Below, in pieces: positions 1-7,455 of a DNA stretch of 64,000 bases. This DNA is from Shewanella basaltis. GTDB lineage: Bacteria; Pseudomonadota; Gammaproteobacteria; Enterobacterales; Shewanellaceae. The notes below the pieces were generated by a model, which was not told the origin of the DNA, searched no databases, and was given only the letters and a program-made list of their open reading frames with translations. Each line of letters starts with the position of its first letter. Position 1 is the stretch's first letter. Position numbers and translations under genes: made by a program. The stretch spans positions 1-64,000 of the forward strand of contig NZ_JAKILA010000005.1 in NCBI RefSeq assembly GCF_023283885.1, given 5' to 3'.

Positions 1-180
1 AATAGCAAAAATGGTCGCTAACTCAAGAATGCGTGAATCGACCCACTCGCGTCGATGCTCAAAGTTCTCACCTGTTGAATTATCAATTCCGCAAAGAAAT
101 GCCTTACGCACCACACGAGAACAGCAGTGGTAGTAAGGCGTATCTTCCAGGCTAACGATTGTCTGTCTTGGTCTGGCCAT
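1..180 (-). CDS. REP-associated tyrosine transposase (RAYT), N-terminal part, cut by window edge
   Basis: The reverse strand opens with ATG at 180 and runs off the left edge, giving 60 residues beginning MARPRQTIVSLEDTPYYHCC. This opening, followed by SRVVRKAFLCG and a TGENFEHRREWVDSRI stretch, is the typical N-terminus of the RAYT/IS200-like Y1 (HUH) transposases common in Shewanella. Such enzymes cut single-stranded palindromic ends and are linked to REP elements. The catalytic HUH motif and tyrosine would lie beyond the window, so activity cannot be judged. It lies next to a truncated ATPase and an integron cassette, which suggests a patch of mobile DNA. The family call rests on recognition of the N-terminus only. 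Confidence 0.8.
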   Translation of the reverse strand, partial: MARPRQTIVSLEDTPYYHCCSRVVRKAFLCGIDNSTGENFEHRREWVDSRILELATIFAI

Positions 181-232
181 CTTTAATTACCGTTTGGAAA
201 GAGTAAATAAAGCGTAGTTCAGCGCTCAATAT

Positions 233-394
233 TTAGCCAGCAACCTTGGGTGTCTTATGCAAATACTGAAGAGCGGCAAAGACACTTGACTTGCCTGCAT
301 TGTTTGGCCCAATTAAAAAAGTAGTGTCTCTGAATTTAATGCAGCAATCTTTTAATTTTCTGAAGTTGTTTATTTTCAGCTCATGAAGTCTCAT
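233..394 (-). pseudogene. Truncated OLD-family / AAA ATPase N-terminus
   Basis: A 53-codon reverse-strand ORF starts at 394 behind an AAGGATG-type ribosome site. It encodes MRLHELKINNFRKLKD followed by a Walker A segment GPNNAGKSS, then stops at 233. The start plus P-loop is what OLD-family nucleases and related AAA ATPases (often defence or plasmid genes, normally several hundred residues) show in their first 40 residues. Walker B and the Toprim or nuclease part are absent, so this is a stub. It begins about 30 nt after the attC site at 427-552, as the first ORF of a following gene cassette would. The RAYT gene follows 52 nt later, so insertion or deletion there may have removed the rest. 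Confidence 0.65.
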
Positions 395-426
395 GTAAAC
401 ATCCTTATTCGATTGAGGCGAAAGCC

Positions 427-552
427 CCTTAACGCCGCGTTAAGTAGTGAGCAACGCAACCACGAAACCAAACCATACCACCGTAAACACTATACTTGGT
501 TCAAACTAATAATGCCGAGCGTTGCGAATCTGTCTTAAACGCTTTGTTAGGC
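427..552 (-). other. Integron attC recombination site
   Basis: Read on the reverse strand, this 126-nt segment starts with GCCTAAC (552-546) and ends with GTTAAGG (433-427), which fit the attC R'' and R' core consensus RYYYAAC/GTTRRRY. Inside are further complementary pieces: GCGTTTAAG near the start against CTTAACGC near the end, and TTCGCAACGC against GCGTTGCTCAC. The whole resembles the long imperfectly palindromic attC sites of Vibrio and Shewanella chromosomal integrons. The stop codon of the membrane-protein gene (506) lies inside it, as is common in cassettes. No integron integrase gene is visible here. Confidence 0.75.
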
Positions 553-1195
553 TTTGGTAGGTGCCTTTCGGGTCATGGCCCCACCTTGCAAAAATATAAA
601 AGCGCATAATTAAACAAACCATAAAAGCCCCCGAAGTTAAACAACTGAGAAAAATCTCAGGCATAAACTCAATGACCTTTTTTATGTTCTCTTCTGGTAG
701 TTTCCCTTTAGCTCCCAGTATCTCAATAACCAAACTAGCCGGTCTATAACCCACCCATGCTAAAAACCAAGAACATGCCGATACAGGTAAAAGAAATAAT
801 AGTGGTTTTAAATTCCGATGAGGTAAGATGAAAAACAATAATGAAATCGCAAATATGACCGCCAAAAATGCTGTCCAAGCATGGATTCTCATATCTTGAA
901 GCCAGAAATGTTCTTTAATGTACATTAAGAGAACCAGCGCACCTAGTGTGCTTACGAACAAAAGCTTTCCGACTTCTTTCGTAGGTTCAAACCGAACCAA
1001 GACATAAGCAACAACACACCAAAATATGCTAATCCAACCAATGAAATCGACTTCTAAAGAGAAGAATCTCGGAGTCGAACTATTGGTTAAGATTAAAACA
1101 CCGATAATTACTCCTAATAGTAAATACACTATTGCGAATCTCACTAAAAGCCAAACCAGTTTTATCATGAGTACCTCTTTCCATGAGAAGCCTAA
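433..1195 (-). mobile_element. Single integron gene cassette (membrane protein + attC)
   Basis: The reverse strand has GTTAGGC at 1196-1190 upstream of the membrane-protein gene and the attC R' core GTTAAGG at 433-427 downstream. Cutting each core between G and TT defines a cassette of about 763 bp with one promoterless-looking ORF, the normal cassette form. The upstream core does not sit in an obvious full attC or attI, although AAGGGC and GCCCTT at about 1206-1232 could pair. I see no intI gene, so this looks like an isolated cassette or a relict integron end. Confidence 0.55.
506..1168 (-). CDS. Cassette-borne polytopic membrane protein of unknown function
   Basis: The product is about 220 residues starting MIKLVWLLVRFAIVYLLL. 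The start at 1168 is preferred over an in-frame start at 1213 because AGAGGT lies 4-5 nt before it. About six hydrophobic helices can be counted, with short charged loops (for example PHRNLKP) and a basic C-terminal tail ending RNARHY. I recognise no family. The last dozen codons lie inside the attC site. Integron cassettes often carry unknown membrane proteins, so phage resistance or a transport role is possible, but the sequence gives no direct evidence for either. Confidence 0.7.
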   Translation of the reverse strand: MIKLVWLLVRFAIVYLLLGVIIGVLILTNSSTPRFFSLEVDFIGWISIFWCVVAYVLVRFEPTKEVGKLLFVSTLGALVLLMYIKEHFWLQDMRIHAWTAFLAVIFAISLLFFILPHRNLKPLLFLLPVSACSWFLAWVGYRPASLVIEILGAKGKLPEENIKKVIEFMPEIFLSCLTSGAFMVCLIMRFYIFARWGHDPKGTYQSLTKRLRQIRNARHY

Positions 1196-1415
1196 CAGCT
1201 TATTGAAGGGCAAAAAAAATTAAAGTCGCCCTTTTAAGTTATTGATTAATAACATCCTACATTTACTATCTTATTGATGTAAAGCAGTTTTATTTAACTC
1301 CACTAACAAATAAAAGCGTGCTTGCGCGTTAAAAGTGGACTCAATATTCGACAAAAATAAAAAACTTTAATTTCAATTTATTCTGAGCAGCGCATACATC
1401 TCACTAAACAGAGTC

Positions 1416-1677
1416 TTTAACACCCGCAGATAAAACAAACATTAACAGCTTCATCATGGTGGTTTGCGAGCCGACCGTCCGACCCATGGACGGGTCGGTC
1501 GAGCTACATGGATGTACTAGTGCGTGTCGGTAAGTGAATACCATGTTGAAGCCAAATAAACCTTACAGTTATATGCTTTGCAATAGGCGAAGCGCCACAG
1601 CGTTAGTGGCCGCAGGCCATAAGTACAAAACAACAAAAGCTAACACCTGGATCCCGGCTCAAAAGCATTGCCGGGAC
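1416..1677. repeat. Direct repeat copy 1 with internal hairpins
   Basis: This copy starts TTTAACACC and is matched 284 bp downstream. Identity is very high over the first 200 bp. A strong hairpin (CCGACC at 1471 pairing with GGTCGG at 1493, with a nearly paired GTCC/GGAC interior) sits near its left end. Smaller palindromes are GGCGAAGCGCC and TCCCGGC...GCCGGGA near the right end. No ORF fits the repeat. The REP-like palindromes and a RAYT gene 1.2 kb away could be related, but that is inference. Confidence 0.85.
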
Positions 1678-1699
1678 GACGATTAAATTAACCTGCGTA

Positions 1700-1939
1700 T
1701 TTAACACCTGCAGATAAAACAAACATTAACAGCTTCATCATGGTGGTTTGCGAGCCGACCGTCCGACCCATGGACGGGTCGGTCGAGCTACATGGATGTA
1801 CTAGCGCGTGTCGGTAAGTGAATACCATGTTGAAGCCAAATAAAACCTTACCGTCATATACTTTACAATAGGCGAAACGCCACAGCGTTAGTGGCCGCTG
1901 CCCATAAAAAAGAGTCCCGGCTCAAAATAATGCCGGGAC
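1700..1939. repeat. Direct repeat copy 2
   Basis: This is the second copy of the unit beginning at 1416, offset by 284 bp. The hairpin, the ATACCATGTTGAAGCC segment and the GCCACAGCGTTAGTGGCCGC segment are all retained. Differences cluster toward the right end, where about 25 bases present in copy 1 are missing. It ends in the same GCCGGGAC motif. Confidence 0.85.
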
Positions 1940-1977
1940 AAGGTGAGGGTGTAGTTAACCTTTTGCCATAAACTAGT

Positions 1978-2176
1978 TAACCTCAGCTCTGGATAACAAA
2001 CGCCTTTCAAGCAGTCCTTTGCCTTCCTCACTGCGTTGAATTAACTTGCAATAGGCTAGCTATTGACGCGTTAATTCGCCTTGTTAGCAAAACAAATTAC
2101 AAGCTTGACAGTGGATTTTAGTCAATCTATTGATTTATATCGTTATCAATACATCTCTTATCCAGAGTTGAGGTTA
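1978..2176 (+). mobile_element. 199-bp inverted-end element, copy A (MITE-like)
   Basis: The ends are TAACCTCAGCTCTGGATAA (1978-1996) and TTATCCAGAGTTGAGGTTA (2158-2176), inverted repeats differing at one of 19 positions. A central dyad has outer arms GAATTAA (2038) and TTAATTC (2071) and inner arms CAATAG (2049) and CTATTG (2060). There is no coding capacity. Near-identical copies lie at 60111-60309 (inverted) and 63559-63757, and a divergent one at 7456-7653. The element ends one base from the stop codon of the 2OG oxygenase gene. Confidence 0.85.
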
Positions 2177-2177
2177 G

Positions 2178-3089
2178 TTAAAACGGTGCAACGCTATCTA
2201 GTGCTGCCGTTGGTGTGGTCCAACGCTCGTGTGCATCTATGATTGGGCGCTTAGCGCCTTGTGGTGGTATTTGGCCTCGGTCGCCATATAGCCACAACAC
2301 AAAGTTGGTGCGCTCGCCACTCGTTATTGGCTGAGCTGCATGAACCACATTGCCACGGTGGATCATTGCAGTACCTGGTTTAAAGGTTAAGCTATGTTTT
2401 TGCCCAGTTGCCACATCAAAAAAATCTACTGCAGAGCCGGTAAACGCTTCGCTTGGCAAGTTCAGATTAATGTTTAATGTGACCGCCGATGCATCCGTAT
2501 GTGGGCGGATCGAACTATCTGTATTAGGTTGATAATGAATCGAAAAACCAAAAGTTTGCGTGTCGTAACCCATCACTTCAGGAAATAACATCCGCGCAAT
2601 TGGGCGCATATAAGTGTCTAACATTTCACGATAAAATGTTTGAAAATTGGGTGCAGCAAGGTAGCCTTCAGAACGGCTGTCGAGCATTGCACCACGGCGA
2701 TTGAGCACAATGCCATAAGGTGGACGCAATGGAATTTGCGCATCCCAAACGCTTTCTAAATATTGACGTAAATCAGCTAAGCGATCAGGGTTAAAAAACT
2801 GCAACTCAAATACGCCTGGTGCGACTTCTTGCAGTAAGTCTTTAACCGCAATTTCTTTACTTGGGTCTTGCCAGGCTTGCGCGACAGCATCGCGTAAACG
2901 TTTATCAAGTAATGAGCTGTCGAGAGTCAGAGCATCACCTTGCTGGCTGGCTTGCCACTCTTTCCAGGCGTCGCTGAACAACGCTTTATTGGTATGCCAA
3001 AATTGTTGTACTGAGGGGGCACGAGATAACATGGCTTCGCGAGACGGTAATGTTAAAGCTCGTGCACGTTGTAATTGAGTTGCTGACAT
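2178..3089 (-). CDS. 2OG-Fe(II) oxygenase family protein
   Basis: The product has 303 residues. The C-terminal half carries the prolyl-4-hydroxylase-like jelly-roll signature: IRPHTDAS (HxD iron ligands, about residue 200), MIHRGNVVHAAQPI with the distal histidine (about 250), and GERTNFVLWLYG with the arginine that would hold 2-oxoglutarate. The enzyme would hydroxylate an unknown substrate using Fe(II), O2 and 2-oxoglutarate. The first 100 residues are helical and not recognised. No signal peptide is seen, so it is probably cytosolic. It is a lone gene, and copy A of the repeat abuts its stop codon. An AGGAG lies about 11 nt before the ATG, so the start is only moderately sure. Confidence 0.75.
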   Translation of the reverse strand: MSATQLQRARALTLPSREAMLSRAPSVQQFWHTNKALFSDAWKEWQASQQGDALTLDSSLLDKRLRDAVAQAWQDPSKEIAVKDLLQEVAPGVFELQFFNPDRLADLRQYLESVWDAQIPLRPPYGIVLNRRGAMLDSRSEGYLAAPNFQTFYREMLDTYMRPIARMLFPEVMGYDTQTFGFSIHYQPNTDSSIRPHTDASAVTLNINLNLPSEAFTGSAVDFFDVATGQKHSLTFKPGTAMIHRGNVVHAAQPITSGERTNFVLWLYGDRGQIPPQGAKRPIIDAHERWTTPTAALDSVAPF

Positions 3090-3247
3090 AATGGGTAAAA
3101 CTCCTATTCTGTGGCTCGGCGATCACTATCACCTTGCGAGGAGCTCAATTTATTACATCCATTTACCTGAATAAATAACACATTCAAGCAAACAGAATTA
3201 AGATTTTATTTATAATCTCACGTTCAGCATTAAGCTCAAACAGGACA

Positions 3248-3961
3248 TTAACTCCTGACGCACCTCACTGAAAACATATACTCTTTTGAGCTAGTGGCAC
3301 GGCGAATTTCAGTTTTATGCGCATTCCACCACGAATATGCAAGTGTGCGAATAATAGCTTGGTTGTCGGTTGCGCTGGTTGCGGTCCAAAACTCGGTGTA
3401 AGCGCCTTGAGTAATGTAAAACCCGTTCCATTTAACGCCTGCAGGTCTTGCAAAAAACTGCTGTTTATTGACAAGCGATGGTTCAAATTTAGCAAATGGA
3501 CCATCGGCTTGCGCCTCTTTTAGCTGCAAACCAATATTCTGCTCACCGCCGCGCCAACCGTCTTTGTGCACCTCTGCTTCAGGCATGCCTAAGGTGCGCT
3601 CTAGGGTTTTCCAATCGTCATCGGTGGCAACTCGCCAGCCCACTGGGCAAAGGTTTCGCTCATCTGACACATCATGCCAGTTGTACAAGCGGCCGTATGT
3701 TAATAGGTTTGCCGCATCATCGTTTGGCACTGCGCCCGAGCGCACCGCTGAGCCATCTTGAAACTGGGTGCTTCGTAGGTTTTCAGCAAGCCAAACTTGT
3801 TCGCCAATCTTAACCGTGCGATACACATTGCCTTCTCTGTCTTGAACCGTGTCGTCAAGTTTGTGTAACTCGCTGTTAATGCTGCTAGACGATACTGATG
3901 TTGATGCCGCTGTTGATGCCATGACCATGCTTACTCCTATCGATAAGATAAGTTGTTTCAT
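3248..3961 (-). CDS. Secreted Fibrobacter succinogenes major paralogous domain protein
   Basis: The product has 237 residues with an N-terminal signal peptide (MKQLILSIGVSMVMASTAAS, then a serine-rich stretch). The rest matches the Fib_succ_major domain: VQDREGNVYRTVKIGEQVW, AENLR, YGRLYNWHDV, CPVGWRVATDDDW, FWTATS and the terminal SVRCV. Such domains occur on exported or surface proteins, mostly of unknown role. An AGGGGAC ribosome site lies 5-6 nt before the ATG. It is a single gene, with a palindromic element immediately upstream (3984-4249). The domain call is firm; no biochemical function is assigned. Confidence 0.75.
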   Translation of the reverse strand: MKQLILSIGVSMVMASTAASTSVSSSSINSELHKLDDTVQDREGNVYRTVKIGEQVWLAENLRSTQFQDGSAVRSGAVPNDDAANLLTYGRLYNWHDVSDERNLCPVGWRVATDDDWKTLERTLGMPEAEVHKDGWRGGEQNIGLQLKEAQADGPFAKFEPSLVNKQQFFARPAGVKWNGFYITQGAYTEFWTATSATDNQAIIRTLAYSWWNAHKTEIRRATSSKEYMFSVRCVRS

Positions 3962-3983
3962 AATAAGTCCCCTGCATTACTTC

Positions 3984-4249
3984 TATACCCAATCAACCTG
4001 AAGATGCTCGATTTCAGCAAGAATTTACACGCGTTTAGCCAAGGCATTGATTGCGGATAATGGTCGTTCCCTTTCCAAAATCAATAACACTGCATAAACG
4101 CGTGTAAAACTCGCCCTTTGAGAGTTTCAGCGTGTTCCCACTACGTTGTTGCGTTAATTTATAAGGTGCCTACATTACCGCATTAACGCGCCTTGTATTG
4201 AAAACACGGTGAAGCTCTGAAACACGGATCTTCAAGTTGATTGGGTATA
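3984..4249. mobile_element. 266-bp inverted-end element (second MITE-like family)
   Basis: The ends are TATACCCAATCAACCTGAAG (from 3984) and the inverse CTTCAAGTTGATTGGGTATA (to 4249), pairing at all but one of the 20 positions. Near the centre, GCGTTAA and TTAACGC form a dyad followed by CGCCTTG, an architecture like that of the 199-bp element, although the sequences differ. There is no ORF. Only one copy is seen here. Confidence 0.7.
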
Positions 4250-4299
4250 TACAAACAACTTTAACTCTCAAACCTGTAGTAAACTAGGCGATATACTGT

Positions 4300-4321
4300 C
4301 TAAAACATGCCTATTTGTATC
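4300..4321 (+). repeat. Left arm of 22-bp perfect inverted repeat flanking the AraC gene
   Basis: The 22 bases starting CTAAAACATGCCTATTTG are the exact reverse complement of 5253-5274. This arm lies 18 nt downstream of the stop codon of the AraC-family gene. Confidence 0.9.
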
Positions 4322-4339
4322 AATATGCAATTTTAGCCA

Positions 4340-5227
4340 CTAGGCCACCTGCTCGAGTAAGGGAGCTGAATGACTCCATTGCTTAGGCGACTTGCCATAC
4401 ATACGCTTAAACTCTCGGCTAAATTGCGACGAACTGACATAACCGACCTTCATCGCGGCCTCACTGACATTCATACCGGCAGCAATTCTCATGGCAGCAT
4501 GATTAAGGCGCATCGATTTCATAAATTGAATAGGCGACATTCTGGTGGCTTGTTTAAATTTACGGTGAAAAACCGCTCGGCTCATTCCCACTAACGAGGC
4601 TAACTCATCAATGGTGACATTTTTGCTTAAATTTGTGGATAAATACTCAATTGAGCGAGCAATCTCATTGCCAACCCCAAACGCCCTTCTGGCTGAAATC
4701 CCCGCGTCACCTTTTAATACTGCGTAATACAACTCTCGCAATCGGCTTTCGCCTAGTATTGCCGCATCCATGGTGCCATCAAGTTGCAATAATCTCAGTA
4801 ACGCATCGGCAAACGCATCGTCCCAGTTAGCAAGCGAAAGGCTTTGGGGTTGCGAGCTGGTTTTAGGCTGTTTAATCGCACCTGTAACGCTTTCCATTTC
4901 AATTGCCAATTCGGTCATGACTTGAGTGTCGAGGGAAATATAAACCCCAAGTAAGGGTTCCTCGGTTGAGGCCTCAGGCGTACCGGCCTCGACGGGCAAA
5001 GAAACGGTGCAGCACATGTATTGACTGTTGTCGTAGATATACCTGTGGCCATCTAAAATCGCCTCTTTGCGGCCATTCAAAATCACCACCACCGTCGGTT
5101 CGTAAAGTGCGGGCGCGCAAGGCATAGCCTGGGTAATCTTAAACAAACTCACCCCTTTTATGGCGGTTTCAACCATGCCATCGGCCGTGATGCGCTTTTC
5201 GACTAACTGTTTTATTTTTTGTTTCAT
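4340..5227 (-). CDS. AraC-family transcriptional regulator (AraC_N type)
   Basis: About 295 residues. Residues about 15-160 match the AraC_N (YqhC-like) sensor domain, for example ALYEPTVVVILNGRKEAILD and YDNSQYMCCTVSLPVE. The C-terminal 100 residues are a standard double helix-turn-helix: NVTIDELASLVGMSRAVFHRK, then SEAAMKVGYVSSSQFSREFK, then YGKSPKQW. ATG at 5227 is preferred; the longer form at 5242 would need a TTG start without a ribosome site. It is transcribed away from the SDR-patatin pair at 5407, so it probably controls that pair, as AraC_N regulators often do for adjacent oxidoreductases. It is bracketed by a perfect 22-bp inverted repeat. Confidence 0.85.
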   Translation of the reverse strand: MKQKIKQLVEKRITADGMVETAIKGVSLFKITQAMPCAPALYEPTVVVILNGRKEAILDGHRYIYDNSQYMCCTVSLPVEAGTPEASTEEPLLGVYISLDTQVMTELAIEMESVTGAIKQPKTSSQPQSLSLANWDDAFADALLRLLQLDGTMDAAILGESRLRELYYAVLKGDAGISARRAFGVGNEIARSIEYLSTNLSKNVTIDELASLVGMSRAVFHRKFKQATRMSPIQFMKSMRLNHAAMRIAAGMNVSEAAMKVGYVSSSQFSREFKRMYGKSPKQWSHSAPLLEQVA

Positions 5228-5252
5228 CACTTTTACACCCAAACCACAATTA

Positions 5253-5274
5253 GATACAAATAGGCATGTTTTAG
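5253..5274 (-). repeat. Right arm of 22-bp inverted repeat, in the araC-SDR divergent promoter region
   Basis: This is the exact reverse complement of 4300-4321 (begins GATACAAATAGGCATGTTTT). It lies 25 nt upstream of the AraC-family start and 132 nt upstream of the SDR start, which is where a regulator would bind. Either a regulator-binding site duplicated on the far side of the gene or the end of an invertible segment would explain the pair. Confidence 0.9.
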
Positions 5275-5406
5275 CGATTAATTCGCCTGTTTATACCAAA
5301 CCATGAGAGTTATAGTACATTTCAGGTAACACTACTACCCTAGCTCGCAACATGCAACGGTAATGATTGCACAGGCTAACGGCTCAAATTAGCAACAAAG
5401 GTAACA

Positions 5407-6354
5407 ATGATGACAACTCAACAATTTGGTCAAAAAGGTTGGACTCCTGAACGTATCGGCTCACTTGTCGGCAGGACGTATGTCATAACAGGTGCAAACA
5501 GTGGCGCAGGGTTTGAGGCATCTCGCATCTTGCTCAGTAAAGGTGCCAAGGTTGTTATGCTAAACCGCAACCCAGATAAATCGGCCAGCGCAATTGAAGC
5601 CTTAAAGCTGGCACTAGGTCAGCATATTGACGTGAGATTTATTCAGGTCGATTTAGGTGTGCTGGCCTCTGTGCGCCACGCCGCAAACCAACTGCTTAAC
5701 ACCACACCAGTCATCGATGCTTTGATCTGTAATGGCGCCATTGCACAGGTCGCCAAGCAACATCTCACCGTCGATGGCTTTGAAAGCCAACTTGGGGTAA
5801 ATCACTTTGGCCACTTTTTACTGTGTGGTTTACTGTTTGATCGCATCAATGAGGCTAAAGGCCGGATTGTAATGGTAGGCAGCAACGCCTACAAAATGGG
5901 GCTTAAACGGATTAAGTTTGAAGATCTTAACTTTGACAAAAAATACACCGCCTGGGATTCATACGCACAAAGTAAGCTGGCGCAAATGATGTTTGGTTAC
6001 GAGTTGCAGCGCCGTATAAAAGCCGCGGGCAAAAACGTTGAGGTACAAGTGTGTCACCCTGGTGCTTCTCGTACCAACTTGCTTATGGATACCGCAAGCA
6101 CCTTTAATAAAATGCTATGGGCGCTAATGTCTCGGATTATTGCTCAGTCAGCTGAAAAAGGCGCATGGCCCGAGGTGATGTGTGCAACAGAGCAAGGCCT
6201 GCAAACGGCCACGCTTTATGGCCCCACCAAACGCGCCAATACTGTGGGGCCAGTGGACCAGAATAAACTCGATAGCATTGCACTTAATCAAGACATGGCA
6301 GCCAAATTGTGGGCGCTATCGTTAGACAAAACATCACTAAACTGGTCGCTTTAA
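5407..6354 (+). CDS. Short-chain dehydrogenase/reductase (SDR), retinol dehydrogenase-like
   Basis: The product has 315 residues with a Rossmann fold. The cofactor loop is TGANSGAG (about residue 30), the adenine site VDLG, the NGA motif (about 108) and the catalytic pair SN/YAQSK (Tyr and Lys about 195). HPGASRTNL follows, typical of the retinol or protochlorophyllide dehydrogenase branch. NRNP after the second strand suggests NADP. The start has AAAGG 5 nt upstream. It probably forms a two-gene operon with the patatin lipoprotein 14 nt downstream and is divergent from the AraC regulator. The substrate is unknown; a role in detoxifying an aldehyde or ketone is only a guess. Confidence 0.85.
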   Translation: MMTTQQFGQKGWTPERIGSLVGRTYVITGANSGAGFEASRILLSKGAKVVMLNRNPDKSASAIEALKLALGQHIDVRFIQVDLGVLASVRHAANQLLNTTPVIDALICNGAIAQVAKQHLTVDGFESQLGVNHFGHFLLCGLLFDRINEAKGRIVMVGSNAYKMGLKRIKFEDLNFDKKYTAWDSYAQSKLAQMMFGYELQRRIKAAGKNVEVQVCHPGASRTNLLMDTASTFNKMLWALMSRIIAQSAEKGAWPEVMCATEQGLQTATLYGPTKRANTVGPVDQNKLDSIALNQDMAAKLWALSLDKTSLNWSL

Positions 6355-6368
6355 TCTAGGGTCATCGA

Positions 6369-7256
6369 GTGAACAAACGATTACTCACGCAGAATTCATT
6401 ACTGACACTCATCACGCTGGGGTTAATGGCTTGTGCGTCACCCAATGTTTACAACAAGCTTAATGCCGCTGCGCCAACGGTAAATGCAGAGCATGAGCTG
6501 GGCATTGCTTTTGGTGGCGGCGGTGTGCGCGGCTTTATGCATTTAGGGGTTATTAAAGCGTTAGAGGAAGAAGGAATAAAACCCGATGTGGTCAGTGGCA
6601 CATCTGCAGGCTCCATCGCCGCCATTTTATACGCATCAGGAATGAGCGTCACAGCAATGACTGCGGCAATTGAAAACATGGCAATAGGCGATATTGCTGA
6701 TGTTGTATTGTCGTCAAAAGGCTTTGTTAACGGCAAAAAATTATCCGACTGGATAAACACACAAATAGACTATGACGATCTTGCCGATATGCCGATGCCA
6801 GTGGCGGTTACCGCAACCAATATGACAACTCAACAGTCGGTGATCATTCGCTCGGGTAATCCCGGCCATGCGGTGCAAACCTCATCGACGATTCCGGGGG
6901 TATTTATTCCGGTTGAGCATCAGGGGGAGATGTTAATCGACGGCGGTGTTTTCAGTGTTGTGCCGGTTTATGCAGCCAAAACCTTAGGCGCCAAAAGGGT
7001 TATTGCGGTCGACATTTATTGTCATAACCAATCTCAACGCGAAGGTGGAACATCGGCCACTCAGTTAACCCTGGCCGTATTTAGAATGCAAAGCTGTAGA
7101 CTGTCACAGCAAGAACTAGACAGTGCCGATATTGTGATTTCGCCCGTGTATGACCCCAGTGGGATTGACGCATTTAACCATAAAGCGGCGGCAATTCATG
7201 CCGGTTACACGGCGACTAAGGCAGTGATACCGCAGATAAAAAGCATTGCTAAATAA
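6369..7256 (+). CDS. Patatin-like phospholipase, lipoprotein
   Basis: The product has 295 residues, starting at GTG (6369) with AGGG 7 nt upstream. The signal peptide ends in a lipobox LMAC (Cys about 21), so it should be lipid-anchored. The patatin fold shows the oxyanion loop GGGGVRG (about 50), the nucleophile GTSAG (about 77) and the catalytic Asp in LIDGGVFSVVP (about 195). The Ser-Asp dyad appears intact, so lipid acyl-hydrolase activity is likely. It lies 14 nt after the SDR gene, probably co-transcribed, with a strong terminator downstream. The patatin call is firm; the physiological lipid is not known. Confidence 0.85.
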   Translation: MNKRLLTQNSLLTLITLGLMACASPNVYNKLNAAAPTVNAEHELGIAFGGGGVRGFMHLGVIKALEEEGIKPDVVSGTSAGSIAAILYASGMSVTAMTAAIENMAIGDIADVVLSSKGFVNGKKLSDWINTQIDYDDLADMPMPVAVTATNMTTQQSVIIRSGNPGHAVQTSSTIPGVFIPVEHQGEMLIDGGVFSVVPVYAAKTLGAKRVIAVDIYCHNQSQREGGTSATQLTLAVFRMQSCRLSQQELDSADIVISPVYDPSGIDAFNHKAAAIHAGYTATKAVIPQIKSIAK

Positions 7257-7310
7257 GCCTACAACTGCCACCCCATAGGCGACAAAACACTCGTTCAGGC
7301 GCTCAATACT

Positions 7311-7340
7311 AAAATACAGGCCACTTAGGCCTGTTTTTTA
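7311..7340 (+). terminator. Rho-independent terminator after the patatin gene
   Basis: The hairpin ACAGGCC-ACTTA-GGCCTGT is followed by a run of six T and preceded by AAAAT. Confidence 0.8.
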
Positions 7341-7455
7341 CGCATTCATTCAATATGACTCGCTTATTACAAGTATTCATATTGCAAACCAGTAACTCAG
7401 TGGCAAAAGCAACGGGCTGTTTAAAAAGCGCTTGTTATCCTGCTTTTAGGTTACT

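Larger units (their letters stand above)
1197..2177. other. Gene-free stretch made mostly of repeats
   Basis: No credible gene is present in this 980-bp interval. It holds A+T-rich sequence to about 1400, two direct-repeat copies (1416-1677 and 1700-1939), a short spacer, and copy A of the 199-bp inverted-end element (1978-2176), which ends one base before the stop codon of the oxygenase gene. Confidence 0.8.
3962..4339. other. Gene-free interval with a palindromic element and one arm of an inverted repeat
   Basis: The 378-bp gap holds the 266-bp element at 3984-4249 and the left arm (4300-4321) of the perfect inverted repeat that brackets the AraC gene. Nothing else was recognised. Confidence 0.75.

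Noticed and set aside
1026-1223. 65-residue ORF opposite the cassette membrane protein
   Set aside because: Low-complexity Lys/Thr/Asn sequence without a ribosome site, antisense to a better gene.
1416-1939. Possible CRISPR array
   Set aside because: Only two long copies with a 284-bp period and no short regular repeat-spacer pattern.
3265-3813. Several overlapping ORFs on both strands within the Fib_succ_major gene
   Set aside because: Only the 237-residue frame has a signal peptide, a ribosome site and a recognisable domain.
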